DNA of 64,000 nt, taken from positions 1 through 64,000 of the forward strand of contig CAMTMC010000004.1 in the NCBI GenBank assembly GCA_947073515.1. Reading direction: 5' to 3'. This DNA is from an uncultured bacterium (lineage in GTDB: Bacteria > Bacillota > Clostridia > Oscillospirales > Oscillospiraceae). A model generated the notes under the pieces. That model worked only from the letters and a program-made list of their open reading frames with translations, was not told the origin of the DNA and did not search any database. Position numbers and translations under genes: made by a program. Numbering within the stretch: position 1 is the stretch's first letter; each line of letters begins with the position of its first letter. Below, one piece after another: positions 51,301 through 59,071 of this stretch.

Positions 51301-52186
51301 TCTCCTCTTTACGCTCCCAATCGGGGATCTCCTTGGCCTGCTCATACAGCCGAACATAGCTCTGGTGCCGGGTGGCCGGGATCTCCCCCGCCCTTACCGC
51401 CCCAAGGACCGCACAGCCTTTTTCCTTTACATGGGCGCAGTCCAGGAACCGGCACTTGCCCAGGTAGGGGGCGAACTCCCGAAAGGCGTGCTGCAACTCC
51501 TCCTTTCGGGACAGCTCCATCCGGTCCACGTCGAAGGAGGAGAAGCCCGGGGTATCCGCCGCCAGCGCCCCGCAGGACAGGCGGAACAGCTCCACGTGCC
51601 GGGTGGTGTGCCGTCCCCGGCCCAGCTTATCGCTCACCTGGCCGGTGGACAGCCCCATCCCCGGCTCCAGGGCATTGAGGATGCTGGACTTCCCCACGCC
51701 GGAGTTTCCCGTAAAGGCACATACCTTGCCGGCAATTGCCGCCCGCAGGCTCTGGATGCCCTCGCCGGTTCCGGCGCTCACCCTCAGGGTCTGGAAGCCG
51801 GCCCGGCTGTAGATCTCCGCCAGCTCCTCCCCCGGCTCCAGGTCGCACTTGTTGATACACACCAGCACATCGCACCCCCGGCTCTCGGTGATGGCCGCCA
51901 CCCGGTCGATCAGGAACGGGTCAGTGGCGGGCACCGCCTGGGCGGCCACCACCACCAGCAGGTCGATGTTGGCCACCGCCGGGCGGTAGAACTCATTTTT
52001 GCGGGGTAAAATTTCGTCTAAGGCCCCGCGCCCATCCCCCAGCGGCGTGAAGCGCACCCGGTCCCCCACCAGCGGAGTCTGCCCGGCGTGGCGGTGCTTT
52101 CCCCGGGCCCGGCAGGTATAGAGCTCCCCGCCACTGTCTACATAGTAGAAGCCGCTGAGGGCCTTCCGGATAATCCCCTCGCTCAT
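51290..52186 (-). CDS. rsgA: Ribosome small subunit-dependent GTPase A
   Basis: A 298-residue circularly permuted GTPase: an OB-fold N-terminus, then NKCDLEPG (G4), GNSGVGKSSILNAL (G1), DTPGFSSF (G3), and a zinc-binding CRFLDCAHVKEKGCAV C-terminus. Assists late 30S assembly. It overlaps the prkC stop by 4 bases and is the last gene of the cluster. Confidence 0.95.
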   Translation of the reverse strand: MSEGIIRKALSGFYYVDSGGELYTCRARGKHRHAGQTPLVGDRVRFTPLGDGRGALDEILPRKNEFYRPAVANIDLLVVVAAQAVPATDPFLIDRVAAITESRGCDVLVCINKCDLEPGEELAEIYSRAGFQTLRVSAGTGEGIQSLRAAIAGKVCAFTGNSGVGKSSILNALEPGMGLSTGQVSDKLGRGRHTTRHVELFRLSCGALAADTPGFSSFDVDRMELSRKEELQHAFREFAPYLGKCRFLDCAHVKEKGCAVLGAVRAGEIPATRHQSYVRLYEQAKEIPDWERKEEKNR

Positions 52187-54213
52187 GGCGTCTCCGGCTG
52201 GCCGAAGTCCACCGTCTCCGTGCCTCCCTGTTCCCCGTTAAAGAAGATCATCAGGGTCTTTACCCCGGTGCCGGACACCGTCACCTCCGCCTGGGCCTCC
52301 ATGGCGGCGTTGACTTCCCGGTCGTAGACCAGCACCTCATCCATCACCACCTGGACCCGCACTATCCCGTCGGAGGGGGGCAGGTCAATATAGATGGTCT
52401 TTGTCACCGGCCCGGACGGCTCGGGGGGCTGGGTGGCCGGGTCGGGGCCCTGGCTGATCTGGAGGTTGACCTCCGTCCCCTCGGTTACCTCGGTTTCCGG
52501 GGCGGGATACTGGGACACCACGTGTCCCGCCGGGATGGTGTCGTGGTAGACCTCCACCTCGGCGCCCTCCACCCGGCCGGGCACCAGATTGTGCATCTGG
52601 ATGGTGCTCAGGGCCTGCTCCTTGGGCATCTCCCGGAGATCCGGCATGGGGAATGGTTTCTTTTCCGGCCCCTTGCTCACCACCATGTGGATCTCTGTCC
52701 CCGGGGAAAGGGGTGTTTTCTCATACGGGGTAAAGGAGATGATGTGGTTGGCCTCCACCTCCTCGTCGTTCTCATAGGTGGGCACGGTGGGCTTCAGCCC
52801 CATGTTCAGCAGCTCCCGGTAGGCGTCCTGGTAGTCCCAGTTGGTGATGTCGATCATCTCAATGATCTCCGGCCCGCCGCTGACGGTGACGGTGATATCG
52901 GTGACGTTCTCCCCCACCTGATCCCCGGCCTTGGGCACCTGCTCCAGGATGGTGCCCTGCTCGGCGTCGTTGGTGACTGTGCCGCCCTCCACCAGGGTGA
53001 ACCGGCCCAACAGCTCCTGATTCCCCTTCACATCCTCCAGCATCTGGCCCACTAAGGAGGGCACCTGATAGGTGTCCGCCGGCTTGAGCAGGTCGGCAAA
53101 GACCGTCTTCCACAGGAAATTGAAGACCAGCACCACAAAGAGGAGCACGCCCGCCACAGCCAGCAGCACCGGCCAGATGGGCCCCCGGCGGGGCCGGTCG
53201 TCCTCGTTCTCCTCATAGGAGCGCCGGCTCCGGGGCGGCGGGTCGTAGCTCTCCCGCCGGCTGGGCTCCCGGCTGGGCCGGCTGTGGCCGTGGCTGGGGA
53301 CGGCGGCCCGGATCTGGGTCCGGTCCTGGTCGGGCTCCTGCTCCGGGGAGAAGTCGGACAGCTTGTAGTCAAAATTAATGTTGGGATTTTTCCGGAACTC
53401 CTCCAGATCAGCCAGCATCTCGTCCGCAGACCGGTAACGGTTGGCCGGGTTGGGGGCCATGGCCTTCATGGTGATCTCCTCCAGGGCCTCCGGGATCGAG
53501 GGATCCAGCTCCCGGGGGGACAGGGGGATGGAGTTGATATGCTGGATGGCCACTGCCACGGGGGTGTCCCCCTCAAAGGGCAGGCGGCCGGCAATCATCT
53601 CATAGAGAACCACGCCGGTGGAGTACAGGTCGGACCGGGCGTCGATGTGGCTGCCCCGGGCCTGCTCCGGGGAGATATAGTGGACGGAGCCCAGCGCCTC
53701 CTGGGTGAGGGTGCTGTGGCCGCCGGAGGCCAGCCGGGCGATGCCGAAGTCGGCCACCTTCACGCTGCCGTCCCGGAGGACCATGATGTTGTGGGGCTTG
53801 ATATCCCGGTGGATAATCCCCCGGCTGTGGGCGTGACCCAGGGCTTTGACAATCTGGGTAATGAAGTGGAGGGCCTCCCGCCAGTTGAGCTTGTTCCCCT
53901 TTTTCTGCATGTACTGCTTCAGAGTAATGCCATCAATCAGCTCCATAACAATATATTCCAGCTCGGAGGAGCGGCTCACGTCGTATACCGCCATAATATT
54001 GGGGTGGGACAGCATGGCGACAGCCTGGGACTCATCGTGGAACCGCCGGCGGAACTCGGCGTCCTGGGACAAATCCTCCCGTAGAATCTTAATGGCCACA
54101 AGGCGGTTGAGCCGGTGGCACCGGGCCTTGTATACCTTGGCCATACCTCCAGTGCCCACTACCTCCAGTATCTCATACCGATTGTCGAGCAATTTACCGA
54201 TATATTGATCCAT
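52183..54213 (-). CDS. prkC: PASTA-domain Ser/Thr protein kinase
   Basis: A 676-residue kinase. GTGGMAKVYKA loop, Lys42 (AIKILRED), HRDIKPHN catalytic loop, DFGIARL activation start. One membrane helix near residue 350 leads to three extracellular PASTA domains (around 385-590) and a C-terminal beta-sandwich. Senses muropeptides, controls growth and spore germination; IreB (40766-41017) is a likely substrate and Stp the opposing phosphatase. Confidence 0.94.
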   Translation of the reverse strand: MDQYIGKLLDNRYEILEVVGTGGMAKVYKARCHRLNRLVAIKILREDLSQDAEFRRRFHDESQAVAMLSHPNIMAVYDVSRSSELEYIVMELIDGITLKQYMQKKGNKLNWREALHFITQIVKALGHAHSRGIIHRDIKPHNIMVLRDGSVKVADFGIARLASGGHSTLTQEALGSVHYISPEQARGSHIDARSDLYSTGVVLYEMIAGRLPFEGDTPVAVAIQHINSIPLSPRELDPSIPEALEEITMKAMAPNPANRYRSADEMLADLEEFRKNPNINFDYKLSDFSPEQEPDQDRTQIRAAVPSHGHSRPSREPSRRESYDPPPRSRRSYEENEDDRPRRGPIWPVLLAVAGVLLFVVLVFNFLWKTVFADLLKPADTYQVPSLVGQMLEDVKGNQELLGRFTLVEGGTVTNDAEQGTILEQVPKAGDQVGENVTDITVTVSGGPEIIEMIDITNWDYQDAYRELLNMGLKPTVPTYENDEEVEANHIISFTPYEKTPLSPGTEIHMVVSKGPEKKPFPMPDLREMPKEQALSTIQMHNLVPGRVEGAEVEVYHDTIPAGHVVSQYPAPETEVTEGTEVNLQISQGPDPATQPPEPSGPVTKTIYIDLPPSDGIVRVQVVMDEVLVYDREVNAAMEAQAEVTVSGTGVKTLMIFFNGEQGGTETVDFGQPETP

Positions 54214-54274
54214 TGGGTAAATCCTCCTTGTTTCAGGGATTTCATCATCAGCCGTTGACAGGCTGTCAGAACAC

Positions 54275-54994
54275 TCAGCGGCTGATGAGTACCGCCGTCA
54301 CATTGTCCGGGGCCCCCCGGCTCAGGGCGATGTCCAGCAGCCGCTGCGGGCAAGCCGCAGGCGGCCCTCCGTGGATCACCTCATAGAGCATCTCCTGCTC
54401 GTTGACCACGTTGCTCAGCCCGTCGCTGCACAGCAACAGGTAGTCCCCGGGCTCCAGCGGCTGGCGGAAGCAGTCGGCCAGCAGGTCCGGGTCGGCCCCC
54501 AGCGCCCGGGTGATGAGGTTCTTGTGGGGGTGGGTGCGGGCTTCCTCCCGGGTGAGCTCCCCCCGTTCCACCAGATCCTCCACAAGGGAGTGGTCCCGGG
54601 TAATCAGTACAATACCGGCGCTGTTGATGTGGTAGGCCCGGCTGTCCCCCTCGTTGAGGATCACCGCCCCCTCCTCGCCCGCCAGGGCGGCCACCATGGT
54701 AGTGCCCATGCCGGCGCAATCTTCCTCGTAGATGGAGCGCTGGAAAATCTCCTGGTTGGCCTTGGCGGCGGCGTGCCGCATCCGCTCCTCCACAGGGCAG
54801 CGGCCCGCCTCCTGGATGAAACGCTGCATAAAGAGCTCCACCGCCATGGTGCTGGCCACATTGCCCGCCCGGGCGCCCCCCATGCCGTCGCATACCAGGG
54901 CGATAACTTTCCCGTCCTCCAGGAACTGGGCGGCGAAGGTATCCTGATTCTGCTGCCGCACCGCGCCGCGGTGGGTGATGCCCCAAACCTGCAT
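54275..54994 (-). CDS. stp: PP2C-type protein phosphatase
   Basis: A 239-residue metal phosphatase from ATG 54994 (GAGGAC upstream). THRGAVRQQNQDTF, VCDGMGGARAGNVAS, GMGTTMVAAL, GDSRAYHI, RDHSLVEDLVERGELT and CSDGLSNVV are the standard PP2C motifs with the metal-binding aspartates. Reverses PrkC phosphorylation. Genes lie in the usual rlmN-stp-prkC order. Confidence 0.94.
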   Translation of the reverse strand: MQVWGITHRGAVRQQNQDTFAAQFLEDGKVIALVCDGMGGARAGNVASTMAVELFMQRFIQEAGRCPVEERMRHAAAKANQEIFQRSIYEEDCAGMGTTMVAALAGEEGAVILNEGDSRAYHINSAGIVLITRDHSLVEDLVERGELTREEARTHPHKNLITRALGADPDLLADCFRQPLEPGDYLLLCSDGLSNVVNEQEMLYEVIHGGPPAACPQRLLDIALSRGAPDNVTAVLISR

Positions 54995-55030
54995 AAGCTG
55001 TCCTCGTTTCCGCCGGCACCCCGGCACGTT

Positions 55031-56056
55031 CTAATCCTGTCTCATGGCCTTCCGCCTGAGCTGTCCGCAGGAGGCGTCAATGTCTCCCCCCAGCTTCCGC
55101 CGGACAGTGACCGTGACCCCCCGCTCCTCCAGCCGCCTCTGGAATGCGGCCACCCGCCGGCTGGGTTTCAGCGGGCTCTCCTCCACCTCGTTCAGGGGGA
55201 TGAGGTTCACATGGGCGGGGGCGCCCCTCAGCCGTCTGGCCAGCAGATCCGCCTGCCAGTCCGCATCGTTCACCCCGTCGATCATTGCGTATTCGTATGA
55301 GATCCGCCGGCCGGTGGTCTTGAAATACCGGAGGCAGGTATCCATCAGCTTCTCCACCCCCACGCCCCGGTTCACTGGCATAATCTGGGAACGGGTCTCG
55401 TCATCCGGCGCGTGGAGGGAGACAGATAGTGTTAATTGTAACCCATATTGGGCCAGTTTGTCAATTTGATCCACCAGGCCGCAGGTGGACAGGGAGATAT
55501 GCCGCATGCCGATGTTCAATCCCTCGGAGCAGTTGACCAGCTCCAGGAAGCGCAGCACTGTGTCCATGTTATCCAGAGGTTCGCCGATCCCCATCAGCAC
55601 AATGTTGGAGATCACCTCCCCGCTGTCCAGCTGGGTAAACAGCACCTGATCCACCATCTCCCCGGGGGTAAGGTCCCGGACCTTGCCCGCAACGGTGGAG
55701 GCGCAGAAGGCGCACCCCATCCGGCAGCCCACCTGGCAGGAGACGCACACCGTATTCCCATGTTGGTAGCGCATCAGCACTGTCTCAACGCAGTTGCCAT
55801 CAGCCAGCCGCCACAGGTATTTGATGGTACCGTCCTGCTGGGACATCTGCTTCCGGGCCACCTCCAGCCTGCCGATGGAGCACTGGGCGGACAGTTTCTC
55901 CCGCAGGGCCTTGGACAGGTCGCTCATCTCGTCGAAGGAGGTGGCCCCCCGCTGGTGGAGCCATTTGAAGATCTGCTTGCCCCGGAAAGCGGGCTCCCCC
56001 CGCTCCTTGAGCCAGGCGGTGAGCTCCTCCAGATTCATAGACTTTATGTCAACCAT
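55031..56056 (-). CDS. rlmN: 23S rRNA/tRNA A2503/A37 C2-methyltransferase
   Basis: A 341-residue radical SAM methyltransferase from ATG 56056 (GGGGTGAG upstream). CQVGCRMGCAFCAST holds the cluster cysteines, GIGEPLDNMD is the SAM-binding GEP motif, and the C-terminal DASCGQLR holds the methyl-carrying Cys. Methylates A2503 of 23S rRNA. Tightly linked to rsmB upstream. Confidence 0.95.
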   Translation of the reverse strand: MVDIKSMNLEELTAWLKERGEPAFRGKQIFKWLHQRGATSFDEMSDLSKALREKLSAQCSIGRLEVARKQMSQQDGTIKYLWRLADGNCVETVLMRYQHGNTVCVSCQVGCRMGCAFCASTVAGKVRDLTPGEMVDQVLFTQLDSGEVISNIVLMGIGEPLDNMDTVLRFLELVNCSEGLNIGMRHISLSTCGLVDQIDKLAQYGLQLTLSVSLHAPDDETRSQIMPVNRGVGVEKLMDTCLRYFKTTGRRISYEYAMIDGVNDADWQADLLARRLRGAPAHVNLIPLNEVEESPLKPSRRVAAFQRRLEERGVTVTVRRKLGGDIDASCGQLRRKAMRQD

Positions 56057-56061
56057 AGGGC

Positions 56062-57390
56062 TCACCCCTCTCTTCTCAGCTTGCAGATGAAAAATCCGTC
56101 CGTCCCGTGGCGGTGAGGCCAGAGGGTACCCATCCCGGCTTGGATTTCTCCAACCGGGCCAGGAAGTGTAAAGGCTTCCGCCTTGTAATCTTTGCGAGCC
56201 GCCAGAAAGTCCATGACCACTTCCTCATTCTCCCTGCGCAGGATGGTGCAGGTGGAATAGACCAGCACCCCGCCGGGCTTCACATACCGGGCGGCGTTGC
56301 TCAGGATCTCCCTCTGCACGCCGGGCAGCTCCTTCAAGGGCTCAGGATCCTTGAAGCGGATGTCCGGCTTCTTACGGATGACACCCAGCCCAGAACAGGG
56401 GGCGTCCACCAGCACCCGGTCAAAGGCGCCCTCCCACTCCGGGCGAAACGCCTTGCCATCGGCGGTCATAGGGGTAATTATCTCCAACCCCAGCCGGGCG
56501 GCACCGGACTGGATCAGCTTTCTTTTGTGGGGGTGGAGGTCGCAGGAAATGACCTCTCCCCTGCTCTCCATCCGGATGGCCGTTCCGAAGGACTTGCCCC
56601 CCGGCGCGGCGCACACGTCCAGCACCCGCATCCCGGGCTGTGGGTCCAATGCCTGGACCGCCAGGCGGGAGGCCGGGTCCTGGATGTAAAACAGCCCTTC
56701 CTGAAAGGCCCTTCGACCCTCCAGGTCGCCAGTTTTCTCTAAAATCAGACAGTCCTTCAGCCAAGGGTGTGGCGAGACAGAGACCCCCTCCTCTTCCAGG
56801 GCGTCTGTCAGCCCCTGGGCGGTGGTCTTCGTGGTGTTCACCATGGCGGTGATGGCCGGACGGCTGTTGTTGGCCGCCAGCAGCCCCGCTGTCTCCTCCA
56901 TCCCGATGGTGGACAGGAACTCCTGAACCAGCCATTCCGGGTGGGAGTACAGGGTGGACAGATAGCTCACCAGATCTGACTGGGGGATGGTAGGCAGCTG
57001 GTCCAGGGCCCGTTCCAAACTGCGGAGGATACCGTTGACCATCCCCGCCGCCCGAGGATTTTTGCAGTGCTTCCGGGTCAGTTCCACGGCGCTGTTCACC
57101 GCCGCGCTGTGGGGGATCCTGTCAAGGAAAACCAGTTGATAGGCCCCCAGCCGCAAGGCTTCCACCACCCTGCTCTCCATCCGTTTCAGGGGCAGGTTGG
57201 AGAAGCGGGACAGGTAGAAGTCCAACAGCAGCCGGTTTTGCAGCACGCCGAAGCACAGCTGGGTGGCCAGCGCCCCGTCCCTGCTGTCCAGATTGGCGGA
57301 AGATAACCGTTTTTTCATGATGGCGTCCGACCATCCTCCCTGCCGCTGGCAGTCATTCAGGGTCAGCAAAGCGACTTCTCTAGCGTCCAC
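56062..57390 (-). CDS. rsmB: 16S rRNA m5C967 methyltransferase
   Basis: A 442-residue protein. A NusB-like RNA-binding domain (1-140) precedes the Rossmann methyltransferase with VLDVCAAPGGKSFGTAI, VDAPCSGLGVIRKKPDI (catalytic PC motif) and YSTCTILRRENEEVV (second Cys). Starts 80 bases after a short membrane ORF. Modifies the 30S subunit. Confidence 0.94.
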   Translation of the reverse strand: MDAREVALLTLNDCQRQGGWSDAIMKKRLSSANLDSRDGALATQLCFGVLQNRLLLDFYLSRFSNLPLKRMESRVVEALRLGAYQLVFLDRIPHSAAVNSAVELTRKHCKNPRAAGMVNGILRSLERALDQLPTIPQSDLVSYLSTLYSHPEWLVQEFLSTIGMEETAGLLAANNSRPAITAMVNTTKTTAQGLTDALEEEGVSVSPHPWLKDCLILEKTGDLEGRRAFQEGLFYIQDPASRLAVQALDPQPGMRVLDVCAAPGGKSFGTAIRMESRGEVISCDLHPHKRKLIQSGAARLGLEIITPMTADGKAFRPEWEGAFDRVLVDAPCSGLGVIRKKPDIRFKDPEPLKELPGVQREILSNAARYVKPGGVLVYSTCTILRRENEEVVMDFLAARKDYKAEAFTLPGPVGEIQAGMGTLWPHRHGTDGFFICKLRREG

Positions 57391-57411
57391 GCTTCTTCAC
57401 CGGCCTTTCTT

Positions 57412-57470
57412 CTTCTTTTTCTTGAAAGAAAAAGAAGCAAAAAGAACTTTGGAAAAACTTCGTTTTTCCT
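57412..57470. repeat. AT-rich intergenic palindromes
   Basis: CTTCTTTTTCTT/AAGAAAAAGAAG (57412-57437) with a 2-base loop, followed by GGAAAAAC-TTC-GTTTTTCC (about 57451-57469). A similar GGGAAAAACTTCATTTTTC lies at 36971-36989. Probably a small dispersed genomic repeat also serving as terminator. Confidence 0.6.
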
Positions 57471-57613
57471 CACTTTTTGAGCAATTCTTTGCAGGTTAAA
57501 ATAAGAATTCCGATCAGGTAAGCAACCGCTATCACAGCAGCTGGGATAACCATAAAAAACAGAGCCAGTTTTCCGATCCATTGGACAATCCCATGATAGA
57601 CAATCGCGCCCAT
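57470..57613 (-). CDS. Small membrane protein between fmt and rsmB
   Basis: A 47-residue protein from ATG 57613 (AGGAGG upstream) with one or two hydrophobic segments (IGKLALFFMVIPAAVIAVAYLIGILIL) and a lysine tail. It sits 10 bases after fmt and is probably translated with it. No family is recognised. Confidence 0.6.
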   Translation of the reverse strand: MGAIVYHGIVQWIGKLALFFMVIPAAVIAVAYLIGILILTCKELLKK

Positions 57614-57623
57614 GCTTTTCCTC

Positions 57624-58547
57624 CTACACCTGAATCGGGTTTCCCGACAAATAGGCGGCGGCGGCCATCCTTTTTTTTCCGGGGGGCTGGAGCTCCAGGA
57701 TACGCAGGACTTGCCCGTCCCCACAGGCCACATCAATCCCCTGCTTCCCGGCGGCAACTATTTTGCCCGGGGCGGCGCCCGTGGACTGGCCCGGGAGGGC
57801 GGAGCGGTAAATTTTCATCGTCTCGCCGGAGATCACACCGGTGGACGCCACAGGCCAGGGCATCAGTCCCCGGATCTGGTTGTGGATCTCCCGGGCGGGC
57901 CGGGTCCAGTCGATGGGGGACAGCTCCTTGGACAGCATAGGCGCGAAGGTGGCTTTTTCCTGGTCCTGTGGAACCCGTCCGGCGGTCCCGGCCTCGATCC
58001 GGGCTGCCGCCTCCACCACTAGCTCCCCGCCCATCTCAGCCAGACGGCTGTAAAGGGTATCCGCCTGCTCATCCGGATCAATCAAGGTGGAGCGCTGGAG
58101 GATGATATCCCCCCCGTCCAGCTCAGAGGCCATGTGCATAATGGTCACCCCCGTCTCCTGTTCCCCGTTGAGGATGGCCCGGTTGATGGGGGCCGCCCCC
58201 CGGTACTTGGGCAGAAGGGAGGAGTGGACATTGATACACCCCTTGGGAGGCAGGGCGAGAATGTCATCGGGCAGGATACGGCCATACGCCGCCACTACAA
58301 TCAGCTCCGGGGCAAGTTCCCGCAAAATGGCCAGGGCGGCCCCGTCCCGTAACTTTTCCGGCTGATACACAGGGATGCCACGGGCCTGGGCCCGCTCCTT
58401 CACCGGCGTAGGCTGGAGCCGGTTCTGGTGCCGTCCCACCGGCTTATCCGGCTGGCTGAAAACCCCTGCCACCAAATGTCCGGCGCATGCCAGCGCCTCC
58501 AGGGAGGGGACGGCAAACTCGGGCGTGCCCATAAAGACGATTCTCAA
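57624..58547 (-). CDS. fmt: Methionyl-tRNA formyltransferase
   Basis: A 307-residue protein. MGTPEFAVPSLEAL, SQPDKPVGR, AAYGRILPDDIL and the catalytic GCINVHSSLLPKYRGAAPINRAILNG (Asn-His) are hallmark blocks; a C-terminal OB domain binds tRNA. Formylates initiator Met-tRNA. Overlaps def by 4 bases, the deformylase that undoes the mark. Confidence 0.96.
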   Translation of the reverse strand: MRIVFMGTPEFAVPSLEALACAGHLVAGVFSQPDKPVGRHQNRLQPTPVKERAQARGIPVYQPEKLRDGAALAILRELAPELIVVAAYGRILPDDILALPPKGCINVHSSLLPKYRGAAPINRAILNGEQETGVTIMHMASELDGGDIILQRSTLIDPDEQADTLYSRLAEMGGELVVEAAARIEAGTAGRVPQDQEKATFAPMLSKELSPIDWTRPAREIHNQIRGLMPWPVASTGVISGETMKIYRSALPGQSTGAAPGKIVAAGKQGIDVACGDGQVLRILELQPPGKKRMAAAAYLSGNPIQV

Positions 58548-59047
58548 CCCTCGTCCTCCTCTTCCGCCAGCATGGCGTCAATCTCCTCCGTGGTATAGAC
58601 CCGGTCGGCCAGCTCCGTATACAGGTGGCCGTCCAGGTGGGCCAGCTCATGGCAGAAGCACCGGGCGGTAATTCCCGCGCCCTCCGCCTCAAACCACTGG
58701 CCTGTCCGGTCCTGAGCCCTGACCTTCACCCAGTCAGGCCGCTTGATGTAGGCCCACTTGCCCGGCAGGGAGAGGCAGCCCTCAAGGCCGTCCTGCTCCC
58801 CCCTCTGATCGACGATCTCCGGGTTGACCAGCTCCAGCATCCCGCCGGTCTCCGGATCGACGAGCACCACCACCGCCCTGCGGAGGATGCCCACCTGGGG
58901 GGCGGCCAGACCCATGCCGTTGGCGTCGGCCAAGGTCTCCTTCAAATCGTCCAGCAGGTCGGACAGTTTTTCATCAAACCGAGTGACCGGGTGGCATTTT
59001 TTGTTTAGTACCGGGTCTCCCTCAATCAAAATGGTGCGGATGGCCAT
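58544..59047 (-). CDS. def: Peptide deformylase
   Basis: A 167-residue metalloenzyme with the three active-site motifs GMGLAAPQVG, EGCLSLPG and CHELAHLDGH (HExxH). Removes the formyl group from new proteins. Overlaps fmt and lies 24 bases after priA. Confidence 0.96.
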   Translation of the reverse strand: MAIRTILIEGDPVLNKKCHPVTRFDEKLSDLLDDLKETLADANGMGLAAPQVGILRRAVVVLVDPETGGMLELVNPEIVDQRGEQDGLEGCLSLPGKWAYIKRPDWVKVRAQDRTGQWFEAEGAGITARCFCHELAHLDGHLYTELADRVYTTEEIDAMLAEEEDEG

Positions 59048-59071
59048 GGTATCGTCTCCTTCATTTGTGTT